A DNA stretch of 64,000 nucleotides from Primulina eburnea (Eukaryota; Streptophyta; Magnoliopsida; Lamiales; Gesneriaceae): contig NC_133102.1 in the NCBI RefSeq assembly GCF_022965805.1, positions 6,828,885-6,892,884 on the forward strand, in the 5' to 3' direction. Made by a program: the position numbers and the translations under genes. The first letter of the stretch is position 1; each line of letters starts with the position of its first letter. The notes beneath the pieces were generated by a model that worked only from the letters and a program-made list of their open reading frames with translations, ran no database searches and had not been told where the DNA came from. Shown piece by piece: positions 11,901-23,470 of the stretch.

Positions 11901-13184
11901 ACCTTCAGTAATGGGCCCCTCAAGAGCCCTTCCAAAAGGCGAAGAGGGTTGAGACTTCTCCAAAACAGTAGTCTTTTGTGCTAATGAACCTCTGCTAGAG
12001 CTAGTTTCTTTCTGAATTCCAGTTACAGGTACTCCATGAATTCCACTATTTTTTCGAGTACGAATAGTACTGGTTGATATCTTGTTAACAGGAAGTAAAC
12101 CTGCAGAAGAGCTCCTCCCGTCCTCCTTCCCAGAAGGAGACTGACAGCAATTATTAGATTGAATAGAACTAGTACTCCTGTCCTCCTTGATTAGAGGGAC
12201 ATCAGGAGTGCCTCCAGAAGAAACTCTAGGCTGGCTCTCCTTGCCAGATGCAGGTGATGAAGAAGATTTCAAAGGTCCAGGAGATGACGTAGATTTAATG
12301 TTACTATCCCCATGTGAAGGCCTTGTAGAAGTGGTTTTCAATGCATAACTCTGAGTGGCTGAGCTTTTCAAGGCAATGTCAGAGCCACTTGGAGTTTTGC
12401 TACCACCATGTGATGCCTCGGGAAGGCGTGATTTAGAAGGCCAAACAGATATAGCTTGGGCTGAACCAGACTTTGTGTCAATACTATTCATTTCCGCTTC
12501 AACACGTTTTTTCCACGTATCGACCAAACTCCGTGCCTTTCTCTGGATTTCCAAGTTTTTATGTGACCGTAAATGATTCACAGATCTACCAATGTTGCAT
12601 GTTTGAAGGGCATGAAGGTCCACAGGTAATTTATCCAGCGCACGAAGCAAAACCAAAACAAATTCTTCCACAGATTTATCACCATCCTTTAAATTATTAC
12701 CATCACCAATCTTCCCTTTGTGGATTTCCTGGAGCCATTCATCCAACACAGGCAAACCCCTGAGCTGCACAAACCGATTAAGACACTCAACCTTGTCAGT
12801 AGCAGCCATTACACCTGCAAGCATGGACCGAGTAAGCATATCCCTGTTTCTCTCCATCCTGTCTGATTGCATTAGCTGGATAAGTTTCTCAACCCCATCC
12901 ACATCGGTGACCCCTCCTTTTTCGGTTATTCGCGCTATCTCGGCTTTGTAATTAATTCCAGGTTTGAATTGAACAAAATCCTCATCATTGGCCCTAGAAG
13001 ACCGTTCTCTTTTCACAGAATCAGCACCATGATCAGCTCTGTCCCTCTTCTTTCCCTTGACTTGAGCAGGAAAATTTGTCCCACTATTTTGACCACTGTC
13101 ACAACCAGGCTTCAGTTGTACAGTCGAAGACGAAGTATTAACTTGCTTCGGAGATCGATCACCAGGCTGCAATGTTGCGTGCAT
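8910..13184 (-). CDS. SUO-like TFIIS-N protein apparently lacking the BAH domain
   Basis: A single exon encodes about 1,424 residues from the first ATG (13182-13184). It matches the plant SUO family (Arabidopsis SHUTTLE/SUO), nuclear proteins linked to miRNA-guided translational repression through BAH, TFIIS N-terminal and GW motifs. Visible here are a basic patch (KGKKRDR), a TFIIS-N/LW-type helical domain at about residues 130-232 (RFVQLRGLPVLDEWLQ through ARSLVDTWKKRV), a long Ser-rich middle, one GW (GELGWKG), five DLN motifs in the C-terminal third, and the family tail ending YKQFSWQ. The exon opens at an acceptor (exon base 13232) and is open upstream of the ATG. Family members normally have a BAH exon before this point; none is seen between here and the next gene. 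It may be a truncated paralogue. Confidence 0.85.
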   Translation of the reverse strand: MHATLQPGDRSPKQVNTSSSTVQLKPGCDSGQNSGTNFPAQVKGKKRDRADHGADSVKRERSSRANDEDFVQFKPGINYKAEIARITEKGGVTDVDGVEKLIQLMQSDRMERNRDMLTRSMLAGVMAATDKVECLNRFVQLRGLPVLDEWLQEIHKGKIGDGNNLKDGDKSVEEFVLVLLRALDKLPVDLHALQTCNIGRSVNHLRSHKNLEIQRKARSLVDTWKKRVEAEMNSIDTKSGSAQAISVWPSKSRLPEASHGGSKTPSGSDIALKSSATQSYALKTTSTRPSHGDSNIKSTSSPGPLKSSSSPASGKESQPRVSSGGTPDVPLIKEDRSTSSIQSNNCCQSPSGKEDGRSSSAGLLPVNKISTSTIRTRKNSGIHGVPVTGIQKETSSSRGSLAQKTTVLEKSQPSSPFGRALEGPITEGSSHKLIVAISNQVRSPAHGVSGESLEDPGLMSSRASSPALLDKHEKFEHTSKDKTDSWQNNDSKDLLTGSGEGAGSPVALPEEERSVTTDDSRRLSEGLPKNQLKTSRSQISSFSPMNALIESCAKYSGANSSLSLEDNGGMNLLASVAAGEMSRSDLASPTDSTEISTPAVEENCGADEEKSKSSSENYMSAVPSKYCIDADDKEQSTLECSLVSEDGLHVPEKVSVKFTGDNECAPSHATEDVHSREGNNHLNSSSLDPRKNIHNNLDTVEKSNLKTDTISTENVMDDKFDEDIHEDTSRSIGSIGILNRKTHEIKVKMMEEKAGTVMDEGNLMTEFAGSKQLCEGDNKKDLSEGSSTGNNLQQKFTAIVVSGFAERENSVKLQQTACGENSVSKGVDEVNIGKSVEKGFKNFIIKSGLPNFSEEVVRNADIERHSLATSCSGSDDLKNQKGTNVESKKMLEHESPSERGCGVDHAGPQKTEFKGPKSSSIQTDEAQNRDSIVVEACSSAAGQTHTDTKIKFDLNEGFSADDGKYGEPVSLVSSGSTNVHIINSVPFSVNSALAGNSASITVAAAAKGPFVPPDDLVRSKGELGWKGSAATSAFRPAEPRKFLETAFGSMSNACSDASIGKQGRTPLDFDLNVPDERVLEEIASRDSAMAVGSTIGFVSNYATLLNDSLSSVIVPGSGGLDLDLNRVDEATENAYCSTSNYQKVEGSMARIKPLGGLPTGDVRRDFDLNDGPIVDNASAEHSCIRKQVKGGIPSQLHPPGLRMNSPGVGSYSSWFPPGNTYSTVTIPTILPDRGDPPFPVFPPGAPQRAFGVTPLTPDVYRGSVLSSSPAVPFSSSPFQFSVFPFGTTFPLPSATFSVGTNYADSSSGPRLFAPPVNSQFLGQIGPVASQFQRPYLVNLPDGSNNGMLENNRKWGRQGLDLNAGPGAMEEVREDSFAQHPVASTQVVVEDQARMYPVPGGISKRKEPEGGWDNESFRYKQFSWQ

Positions 13185-13950
13185 TTCTGTCCTATTTTGT
13201 ATTAAATCTTTGTCCACTACTTCTTGTTGATCCTGTTAAAAAATAAACCATCAAAGTATTAAAAAATCATAAAACCTCTGACGCATAATTGGAAAGTTTA
13301 CCTTAAATAATGTTAAACAATAAATCATCGAAGTATTACCTCTAACGAAAATAATGACATGAAATTCATAAACCGCAAAAATAGATAAAACTAATTGAAT
13401 GAAATACCTTAAATAAAAAACCAAAATTCGTTCATAAGCACGAGAAGAATGCCGAGTAGCAGCCAGGGGTAGAACCGAGAAAAAACCCCTCCCAATTCTA
13501 GCAGTTCCGATCGAACCTACGATGCATAATTGAATATTTTACCTTTATCCCAATCTTCCTCAACCCAACACGCCAACATCATCCAGCAAACTCACACCTT
13601 TTAACTATAAATTCCCCCTTCCTCAAAACCCCCCACTTCGATAAGTCAAATTTTCATTTCTTCCGGTTACCCGATAAAATTCCCGGACAACCCTAGATCG
13701 TCCAATTACGCTGAAACCCTAATCCACCCCGCCTTTATTTCTGTCGACAGCTTCGATTCTCCGACCGAAAAACCTAAAAAATCCAGTTTCAAAACTTTCA
13801 GATCGAAAAATTAAACCCAATCAATCAAAAACCACCAAACCCAAAAGCGATAAAAAAAAAAACCACACAAGTGACAATAAGATGACAATTAACATAAAAA
13901 TAATAAAAATAAAATCAACACACACAAAACTCACACACGTGCACGTAAAC

Positions 13951-14100
13951 CTGACAAAGCTCAACAGCGAGAGAGAAATAGAAATAGAGGGACCTGCGGA
14001 ATTTTTCGATTCAGAGAGAAACGGCGAGGAACTTTAGAGAGAGAAAACGAAGGTGAAAAAGACAAAACCTGTTCGTCAAGAGAGAGATTTATTAAAATTT
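13951..14100 (-). other. Probable 5' UTR exon of the SUO-like gene
   Basis: On the minus strand this is a CT-rich leader with several CTCTCTC blocks, typical of plant 5' UTRs. It ends at a good donor (GTCAG before gtttac at 13950) or alternatively at 13994 (CGCAG before gtccct). Splicing to the acceptor before 13232 would make the ATG at 13184 the first one in the message. The intron between contains no long minus-strand frame. Confidence 0.5.
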
Positions 14101-14102
14101 TA

Positions 14103-14108
<6 letters not shown>

Positions 14109-14151
<43 letters not shown>
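14109..14151. repeat. (AAT)n microsatellite
   Basis: About fourteen uninterrupted AAT units lie just upstream of the SUO-like leader. The stretch from here to 14600 holds no gene. Confidence 0.95.
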
Positions 14152-14154
<3 letters not shown>

Positions 14155-14605
14155 GAAAGGAAAACGACGTCGTCAGACGGCAAAAGCAAAAGGTGTTGTA
14201 GTTGTACTTCATACTGGGAAAAGGATGCGGGCAGTCTGGGCAGATCGGGCAGGCAAGAGATAATGATATTGTCACCCGTCTAGGCACCCGCGTCATAGAA
14301 TATGTGGCTTTTGTGCGGTGACTTGAGTTGACCGTACCTCTGTTTTGACTTTTTGGAGCTTTTCCATGTTTTCTCTGGGGAAAACGATTGATTTAATACT
14401 TCAATGATTTCATCAAAATCAGGCAGCTAATCGATTCTGCCTGTGATTTCCTAACGTTGATCCCAATTAAAAGGTCCATATATAAACCAATTAAAAGGTA
14501 CATAGACAAAATTTATTTTCCAAATTTCCAATCAAGAAAGTGAATTATTGTGGATATCAATCCATTCCAACGATAAAAAATACATATAATGATGAGTAAG
14601 TTTTT

Positions 14606-14766
14606 TGTGAGACAGTCTCACGAATCTTTATATGTGAGACGGATCAACCTTACCGATATTTATAATAAAAAATAATACTTTTAGTATAAAAAGTAATATT
14701 TTTTCATGGATGACCCAAAAATATATTGGTCTCACAAAATACGCTCGTCTCACACAAATTTTTGCC
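14606..14766 (+). repeat. Palindrome-ended interspersed repeat
   Basis: Another copy of the family at 3308: it starts GTGAGACAGTCTCACGA, has the core AATAAAAAATAATACTT and the TTTTTTCATGGATGACCC block, and ends CTCGTCTCACACAA. It is noncoding. Confidence 0.75.
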
Positions 14767-15213
14767 TATAATGATATATTTAAAACAATATTTGATGCGG
14801 ATAATAAAATAAATCAATTACGCACTGATGAATTATGTACTGATAAATTTTGTGTGATGATTGCATGATAAACAGATAGAGGGCCCGTTTGGTATAAGAA
14901 ACTACAATTAAAAAAGTGTCTTTTTAATTTTTAACTTGTTTGGGTGGGCTTCTAATGCTTAAAAAAGCACTTATTTAAGTTGAAATTAGAGTTTTTTTAA
15001 AAGCCCTATTTTAGAGCTTTTTCCACTAGCTTTTTCAATAACCTAAAAAAAACATCCACCAGTAGCCTCCTCTCAATCTTTTCTCCATTCTTCTACAAGG
15101 TACAATTTTTTTTTTCCGTCAAGGTTTTTGTTCGTTCATTTTTTTCTGCTTTCTTTTTGCTGCAAAATCTACACTCCCTATTGATTTTTTATGTTTTATT
15201 TTTTGAATATAGA

Positions 15214-16247
15214 ATGTATTCGAAGTTAGCTCCTAAACGAGGATTATCAAATCCAAGTCAATTACCTAGATATACGATTGAGACTGTTGAACTTGGATTT
15301 GTTGCTGATGGGAATAATAAGGCGGATTGGACTGATCAGAATACCGAAATATTTTTAAAAATTTGTGAGGAAGAAATTGAATCTGGCAATATGCCTACCA
15401 AACATTTAAACAAAACGGGGTACACAAATTTAGTTTCAAAATTTCATGAGAGAACGGAACTTTCTTTGAATAAAAAACAATTCAAAAATAAATGGGATTC
15501 TATGAGAAAATATTTTGCACTGTGGGCACAACTTATTGGAAATAATGAGATTGGCTTTGGTTGGGATCATAACAAGATGACCGTGCAAGCTGATAATAGT
15601 TGGTGGGAGGATAAGATTAAGGTACATAATTTATATACTACATTTTAAATTTTTAATCAATTATTTTTATTTATTTTTTGTTACGTTTCAAATTACAGGA
15701 AAATCCCGAGTATGCAAAGTTTAGATTGAGGGGACCCAAGAATTTAGATTTATTGGAAAAGATATTTAAAGGTTCCATAGCAACTGGCTATGCTGCAATA
15801 GCACCATCAGAGGATCAACCAATTCATAATAATTTCAACGATGATACAAATGATTGGGATGTTCAGTTAGATGGAGAGTTTCAAAGTGATGTTTATATTA
15901 ATATTGAAAGCCACGAATTTATGGAAAACTCAACAATGGGAGCTGACACCTCTATGCAGCAAAAGAAGAGAAAAAGAAGGGAGAGTGGGGAAAAAAGAGG
16001 TCTCATTGCCACTAGGTTAGCCGATCAACTTGTTCGTGTCCTTCAAGAATTTGAGGCTCAAAAGTCTATACACGAAACACCAAAAGATGATCCATGTAGC
16101 ATTGAAAATTGTTTGGAGGTTCTTCGTAGTTTGCCTGGTATGGTGGTTGGCAGTGAGCAATTCTTCATAGTTACTAGAGTTTTGGGTAAAAAGCATAATA
16201 GGCAAACATTTATCGGATTGAAGGACTCGGAACTGCAGCTTGGTTAG
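15214..16247 (+). CDS. Harbinger ORF1, Myb/SANT-like DNA-binding protein
   Basis: Two exons (15214-15621 and 15699-16247) join in frame to 318 residues. The first carries the Myb/SANT-like domain (Myb_DNA-bind_3 type): WTDQNTEIFLKICEEEI, then GYTNLVSKFHERTE and KNKWDSMRKYFALWAQL, with WWEDKI at the exon end. The second has KFRLRGPKNLDLLEKIF, an acidic stretch and a basic KKRKRRESGEKRG segment that may be a nuclear signal. In this superfamily ORF1 helps bring the transposase to the element ends. The frame is open throughout, in contrast to the neighbouring transposase. Confidence 0.8.
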
Positions 16248-16460
16248 GCAAAAACATTCACTAAAGATGATTTGAAGCGTTATTAACATGAGTTATGTTT
16301 TTGGAAAAATACTTGAATAATGCACTTGTTTTTTTCTTTTATTGATTGATGAGTCAACTTTACTAAGTAGTATGTTTAAATTTTTAATGCAATAATCTAA
16401 ACTTTCAATGTTTATTGTTTTTTTTTATATATATTTATCTTTATTCATATATTTTCATAG

Positions 16461-17722
16461 GATGTCTTCGAGTTCATGCTCCACTATATCAGATAACTCT
16501 GATGCATCAAGTGATTCCGACATTTCCGTTGATTCTATTAGAAATACACGTCTCTAAGAAAAGAATGGTTTTGTTAATCTTGTGTGGTGTTACGAATTAT
16601 GTTTTGAAATATATTGTTAAAGAAAAATGTAGGACATCGTGGTTATCAGGGTCTCAATGGGTGGCAGAGATATTGAATGGTAATGAGACACGATGCTTTG
16701 AAATGTTTAGAATGAAGGAAACATGTTTTTTATAAACTATGTGACGATCTACTCCAAAAATATAGCTTACAGCCAACAAAAGGAGTTGATATCTATGAAA
16801 ATATGGGATTATTTTTGTACACGATAGGTCAACCTGCTTCAGTTAGAAATGTTCAAGAGCGTTTTCAACACTCAGGAGAAACTGTTTCAAGACAGTTTCA
16901 CAGCGTTTTAGAGTCCATATGGAAGTTGTCGAGAGATATCATCAAACCTATCGATCTTAATTTTACAGGTGTCCCTGAATATATTAAGAATGACAAAAGA
17001 TATTGGCCTTATTTTAAAGATTGTATAGGGGCTATTGATGGCACACATATATGCATTCGTGTTCCGCCTAGCAAGCAAAGAGATTTCATTGGAAGAAAAG
17101 GGTATACTTCAACAAATGTTATGGCTGTATGCGACTTCGACATGTGATTTACTTTTGTATGGGCTGGTTGGGAAGGTTCTGCTCATGATTCTAAAATTTT
17201 TAAAGAGGCTATGCGCAGAGAGAGATTGCATTTTCCACTCCCACCTGAAGGTTTGATATTAATATATCTTATATGTTTTTTTAAATAATTGTTAGATAAA
17301 TATTTACACTTTTTTAACTCTTATTTTTTGCAGGTAAATATTATTTAGTTGATGCAGGTTATCCTACTTTCAAAGGCTTTATGGGGCCATATAAAGATAC
17401 TAGATATCATTTACCTCAATTTCGATTGACTCCAAAGTTCCGATCAAAAAACGAAGTATTTAATTATCATCATTCCAGTTTAAGGACGGTTATTGAAAGA
17501 ACATTTGGAGTGTGCAAAGCACGATGGAAGGTATTACAAAATATGCTCACATTTTGTCTAGATACTCAATTTAAAATTATAGTGGCATGTTTTGCTTTAC
17601 ACAATTTCAGGCGATATGATGCGGCTGGAGATATTCTTGAACAACTCGAGAATATTGATAATTTACAAGAAATCGAGCAAGATGGTGAAAATGTTTATGT
17701 CCATGACAGAGGTACGAGATGA
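16461..17722 (+). pseudogene. PIF/Harbinger DDE transposase, disrupted
   Basis: The family is clear from NVQERFQHSGETVSR, RYWPYFKDCIGAIDGTH (first catalytic Asp), [15 protein letters not shown] (second Asp) and [18 protein letters not shown] (catalytic Glu), then the ALHNF motif. An intron at 17251-17333 interrupts the gene as in relatives. Lesions are a frame break between the Ser-rich N-terminus (ATG 16461) and the following segment at about 16555, a frameshift near 16725-16731 in a T run, and an in-frame TGA at 17147 within the conserved DM-FTFVWAGWEG block. The catalytic triad itself is retained. Confidence 0.85.
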
Positions 17723-17956
17723 CAAGAGCCAACACAAGAAAATATTACGGAAATGAAAGAATTGAGAGATGACATAAGAAATTCACTGCGATATTGAACT
17801 ATTAGTTTTTATTTAAATAAATTAAAGTAGAATGTAAACATTAACCATTGTTATTAACAATTGTTTTTATGGTTTTTAAGATTTCAATATTTTATTGTTT
17901 TGGTATGGATTTAATTATTTATATTTATACATCATATTTGTTTAGAAATCCGTTAT

Positions 17957-17993
<37 letters not shown>

Positions 17994-18173
17994 TAATGAG
18001 TTAAAAAAACACTTTAATGATATGTATCCAAACACATTTATTAATTTAAAAAGTGATTTTTATCTATTAATCCAAACACAATATTAACACAACTTTTACT
18101 TAAAAAAACATTTTTAAAAGCTAATTAAAAAAGCACTTTTTTAATCAAAAAACTTTTGATACCAAACGAGCTC

Positions 18174-18870
18174 AGAGCCTCGCCTAGTTTACATATCATA
18201 TTGCTATAAATAGAAATCGAAGTTAGTATATCCAATGATATCTAATCTCTTTACACATTAAATTATGTTAAATGAAATATATTATAGTTCAAAATATCCA
18301 ACTCCTAATCTTTATCCAAATATGATTTGATAAAATATATCAAAACAAAATCATGTATGATACACATATAACAAAAGCTATCGATTCAAAAACTGATATG
18401 ACGTCTTTCCCTTCAATTGCTACCAAAACATTAAAAATGGAACCGTACGTTGGCTGATATTTTCACACGACATCTTTGGCAATATTTACTACGGTTTTCC
18501 GACACATAGTGACCTGTTGGTAAACATTTTACATCTACCACCTCAAGAACAGATTTACTCCTACAATCGAGACGAAAAAACAGAAAAACACAACCACTAC
18601 AAAATAAAATTGGCTCAGAAAGAAAGTGTACAACACAAGTGCTTGCAACACTTTCGAGATATACACAAGGCCCAAGTGGTCAGTACAAATTGTATAAATA
18701 TACTGAAAGATGAGATCAAGATCTACATGGCAATGTAGTAGAAATTTGGTCCGTAACCATAAGTTCAGAATTTGGACACGATGGCTGCCAAATCACAAGA
18801 AAGGGGAATGTGGAAGGATGCAACTCAACCAGCGTCTGCCGTACCTAATAGTGAAGACCGGAGTAAAAAT
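18174..18870. other. Spacer and 3' flank of the L47 gene
   Basis: AT-rich DNA without a recognisable coding sequence. The right part should include the 3' UTR of the mitochondrial ribosomal protein gene, whose stop codon is at 18871-18873. Confidence 0.5.
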
Positions 18871-21737
18871 TTATAAGGAGTTGATCATCCTTTTCATCTC
18901 TGCCGACCTCCTAGCATCTGGTTCATCCAGAGCTCTCTCAGTCAGCACATGTTTAATTCGGCACATTGACTTTCTTACCTGTTCAATCATGACAAGGGAG
19001 GGATGAGTAACAGAAGACCATGACTCAGTGGCGGTAATCGGGCTGCAATTATATATCATATGGCCATACGAGTGGCTATTTATGGAAATTTGGGATTGTC
19101 ATAAGAAACGGGGACATTAGCTATTGGAATGATGTCAGAAACTCAGGGTACTCCGATAATTCCTCAGACAATACAAAATATTGGCCTGGAAGTCACTTGC
19201 AGAATAGCAAAGGATACTACACTACATAAAAGATAATTACAGTCATGTTTAGTAGCATAGTATGAAGAACATGAAGACTGAAGCGATACGGCTAATGTAA
19301 TATTCCTTTGTAGTGACTGCCGCCACCTGCAGAACGAAGTTTAATATATTTGTTCTAATAGGATTTTGATTTTTGAATTGGCTAATATATCAATTTCTCC
19401 GTACGACTGTAAGAAAATTTCAAAACTATCTTGGTAGATTTGCTATGTTAATGTTCTCAATAACAGAACACAAAAGAATAAAAGATAACCAAAATGGATC
19501 CACCATTGGAGTATGCTTCTAACAAAGTGGTCATTGACCGTAAACTTTTTATCTCCAAATAAAACCGTTAACCGCCTATTTAAGGAAGACCTAATTCTCT
19601 ATATAAATAACTAAAATACTTTTGCTAGCGGGGCATTAAGCCGTAGCTCTAAGATAGTACAAGTCTAAAAGGCTAAATGGTTAATTATACCAGGAGAGTC
19701 ATTTCCGAACACAATATTTAGGTGATTATTCAACACACACACACATTTAGGGAAGAGTCTTTCTCAAACACATATAGCAAAGCTTTACTAGTGACTGGTA
19801 GAGAGAACATGAAGCTAGCTATCAGCAGTCTATCAGATGCTCACACAAAAGAATCATTACCATGATCAGAAGAGATAGGAACAAGATGCAGTGGACAACT
19901 TGAGAACCGACACAATCAAATTACTTTCTCTAGTCAAGTTCAGAAGTAAAGTTGCACCTTTGGGACACGCTCTGGATTGGGAAAACGTAGGTTTTGAGCA
20001 TGAAGCATCTGCCGCTGAGTCATCAACATATTCTTTTCCTTCAGAAGGACATACCAGAGCTTGTTAAGGTCATCCCAAGACTTGAGACGCAGTTCAGAAG
20101 CCTTCCAACTCCTACCTGAAAAATTAAAACTCTCTATCAGAGAAATAAATAACAACATAAACACACCAAAAGCAAGTATAACTCTTCCAATGAAGATTTA
20201 TCACGTATACACATAAAAATTTATCTCAAAAAATCTGCTGGTGGAGTCGAATATATCAAATTTTATGAGTGACAAGTATTTAACCACTTTCAGAACACAT
20301 AAACAAGTAGTGGTGCATGTTGCAAAGTTATTGTAGCCATACATGGTATATGGTCTTATGAGATCTATGGCCCACTCAAATGAATATGCACTACTTAATG
20401 AGAACACCTTTATCGAAATCTTCCGTACATGTCTTACATAAATAAGCTCAGAATGCAATCTATCAAGGAGAGAATGAAGCAGTTAATGATGAATCTTAGC
20501 AGTACAACAATGGGCAGATGAAAGACGCATTAATCAACCACCAACCATATAATAGTAGGAAGAAAAAACTTTCAGAAGAACAGTTGTATTTCTTCCCTTG
20601 AAGTTATGAAAGGAATCGAGCATAGGATACAAGAGCGAGGAAAGGTGGTTATAAATGGGTTTTGAAGACATGATCTTATTCTTCACTTTCCAAGTGAGCA
20701 AATAGTCAAAATAAGATACAGCAGAATTATCGAGCAACAATGGTCTAATTCAATTATCAAAGTGCGTAGTGCTTGAAATAGAGAAAGAAAATCTGGCAAC
20801 AAACTTCAAAAAAAAAAAAAAAGAGTGCAACCTGATCGTTGGTGTTTACCAGTGTTAAAATCTGCTGCATAAAGTGATATGTTTTTCACATCAAGTGTGT
20901 GAAAATCAGTTGAAGATCAAACTTTCAACTGTAAATTCTCGCATTTACATCCCCAGATTCCAAGTAAGTTTATCAATTCATGAACACTTGTTATCCATAC
21001 ATTTCTTCTCAAGCAACAACATGATCCCTTTGATGAGCACATCTTGATTTAGAGACCATATCTGTTGGCTAAGATTTACTATTTTCCTAGTGGAACCCCT
21101 TGGCAAGAAACCACTCACTAACGATGAGAGTGTTATACGCTTCTTCCTTCAAATAAGAGAATCATATATCTACTAACCCCGTGTTAAAAGTTTTTTGTCT
21201 TTCACAGAACAAGTGTTCAGGCACCACTTATATGTCTTACTATACCTATGAAAACAGATCAATCATGTTAAGGCGTTCAAAATCTGCATTTTGATCCTTA
21301 CCCCCTGCACTCCAAAAAGAATGCATGAAAAGACAGAGGGAATAAAGTAAAGAATGGAATGACTGTGAGGAATCGAGGCTTTCTTCTTAATCCATGGCCT
21401 TAACACAGTCGTTCTTCTTCCATTTAAAATAACCTGAATTCTTCCATACATGACTAAAATCTTCAGGCATCGAAAAAAATGCATCCCAGGGCCTAGCATA
21501 CAAAACTAAAATACCCAACAAAGAAAAACAAAAACAAAAACAATGTTATCAATGAGTGGACAGAGACAGTAACATTTTACCATAGACAACCGGTTTATCA
21601 TCCTCCGGGTTCCTATCAGCCTCGAAGAACTCCTCAAGTGGGTTATGCGGAAGCTTAGAAGCAGCAGCAGCAGCAGCTGAAGCCTCAGATTTGGCAGCAG
21701 CGTATAGCGTCCTCCCAAATATCCTTGTCAAAAACAT
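18871..21737 (-). CDS. Mitochondrial large-subunit ribosomal protein uL29m (L47)
   Basis: Three coding exons on the minus strand, 21737-21581, 20115-19958 and 18978-18871, join in frame to 140 residues. The N-terminus ([12 protein letters not shown] then an Ala/Ser-rich run) looks like a mitochondrial presequence. [16 protein letters not shown] begins the mature part. The MRP-L47/L29 domain follows: [31 protein letters not shown], then the conserved arginine-containing helix [19 protein letters not shown]. The length fits plant members (about 140 residues). It is a structural component of the mitoribosome exit-tunnel rim. All three junctions have GT-AG. Both introns are long (about 1.0 and 1.5 kb). 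Confidence 0.9.
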
Positions 21738-21965
21738 TACTTTCAAAATGAGAACTTTCTGCAAGAAGCAAGATAAAATATGAATAATGAACACCAAAAA
21801 CCGCTAATCAAAACACACTTTCTTTAAAATGCGAAGATCGCAAACTTTCCAATTAAATTCCGCGCCTCGAGTATAATCTCAACCTGGGTGTTATTTATTC
21901 CTACCATTTGCCACGAATAACAAAACAATACAACAGAGGGGCCAGGAATCAAGCAAATGAGCAGT

Positions 21966-22130
21966 AGGGGTGTTCAGTCTGTTATAACCGAACCGAAATT
22001 AGCAAAACCAAATGAACCAAATTTTTTTTCGACCAACCAAACCAGCAATCGATTAAATCGAACCAATAAAAAATCGGTTATTTCGCTCCGTAACCGAAAT
22101 AACCGCTTTTTTTATAAAAAAAAAACCCTG
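21966..22130. repeat. hAT-MITE-like fragment in L47 intron
   Basis: The sequence starts TAGGGGTGTTCAG and carries CCGAACCGAAA, CGGTTA and CCGAAATAACCG blocks, typical of nonautonomous hAT elements with CCGAA-rich ends. Only one terminus is clear, and no target duplication was found. Confidence 0.4.
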
Positions 22131-22670
22131 GATTTTTCAATTTTTTGTCACTCCTCATCTTATTTTATTGAATTCCAACAATTCGTTACACCGATCATTC
22201 GACTTTCTATCCACCGAGAGAGCACTGAAAATCAGTAATGTCACAACCATTTGAAATCACACAAAAAACAACACTTGATTAAATTAACCATTAAGTTGAT
22301 ACAACATATACTCATGTATATATAAGCAAAAAAAAAAAGAGAGCAGAAATTGAAGCTTTAAGCAGAAATCTCGAAGCACGTGGACAAATCTCGATCATCC
22401 ATCTATCATGAAGAATATCCTTTCAAAAAAAAAAAGTGAATCCTGTACCCACATTGGATAAATCTCGTTTCATCCTATCCTATCACGGAGAATGTCCACG
22501 TGAGAAAGATGAAATAAACCACTCAGGGATACAACACATACTCATGTAAACTAGTAAAAAAATGAATAAAATCTGAAATCTCCAAGCAAATCAAGCAAAG
22601 TTATGAATTTATTTTCACAAATAAACATGAGAAAAAAAACGATAATCGAAGTAAATAAAGATTTACTCAC

Positions 22671-22830
22671 AAGTATCGGTTTCTCGTCCCGGATCCCGTC
22701 GTCCGTTGGTTCGAAAATTAGGGCTGAGAGCAAAAGTAAAGAGAAAGAACGATGGATAGAAGTCGAAGAACTGAAGAAAACAGTGACCAACGATGAAGTC
22801 TGAAGATGAAGTCCTCGTAGGTTTTCGTTT
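22671..22830 (-). other. Probable 5' UTR exon of the L47 gene
   Basis: On the minus strand a CT-rich leader ends at a donor (ACTT then gtgagtaaat). The coding exon upstream of ATG 21737 begins at a good acceptor (exon base 21758, preceded by cttcttgcag), which leaves a 21-nt untranslated stretch. The upstream limit of the exon is not determinable. Confidence 0.4.
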
Positions 22831-23470
22831 AGGACCTGTAAAAATTAGATTGGACTTTTTGTTTTAAGCCCTCACTTACCAAAAACCCGAATTGTAACTT
22901 TTTGCAAAGCACGCTATTTGAAAGCGTGTTGGGTTTGAAACTCATTTGGCATCCTTGTCAGCCCAATAAAAATATTTTATAAACATCTACTTGTTGGGCT
23001 GATGATACCCCAAGGCCCAATTTCAGTTCATTAAAAAAGTTGTTATATATTAATTTTAATGTAACAAATATCGTACATTTTTATTATTTAGGTAAAATTC
23101 AGTTTTTGTATATGACAATTTTATTTATTTTTAAAAAATAACAAATTAAAACTAAAATTCGACAAATAAATAATATCAAAATTGTGATTTTTCCTAATTT
23201 ACTTTTTATTATTTCCAAAAGACATAACTGCCAATAATTTCGTCCTCATTATCTGAGAGCTAAGGCCATCTCCAATCCACTGCACTACATTGGTGTTACA
23301 CTAAAATCATCTCCAACCACATTGCATTAATTTTACACTACAATAGAATATTTCAAGAATATTCTTTTTTTTTCAATATTAATATTTCTGTTTTATGTTA
23401 ATTATTTATAATTTGATAATATAATGATAATTAAATATTATAATTTATATATTAAAATTTATATATTTAA

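Larger units (their letters stand above)
14881..18173 (+). mobile_element. PIF/Harbinger DNA transposon (3.3 kb)
   Basis: Ends are inverted repeats related as GRGCYCGTTTGGTAT (GGGCCCGTTTGGTAT at 14881; GATACCAAACGAGCTC ending at 18173). They are followed by similar subterminal AAAAAAGTG/CACTTTTTT blocks. A 3-bp AGA flanks both sides, the right length for Harbinger but not the usual TTA/TAA. Inside are the two genes typical of the superfamily, both on the plus strand: a Myb/SANT-like ORF1 and a DDE transposase. The transposase is broken, so the element is not autonomous as it stands. A (TA)n tract lies at 17958-17990. Confidence 0.85.

Noticed and set aside
9991..13205. Several plus-strand open frames of 62-138 codons
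   Set aside because: All lie opposite the SUO-like coding exon and are explained by its codon composition.
13961..14296. Minus-strand open frame of 111 codons with a poly-leucine run
   Set aside because: The leucine run is the translated (AAT)n microsatellite, and the rest lies in the leader and promoter of the SUO-like gene. No family similarity.
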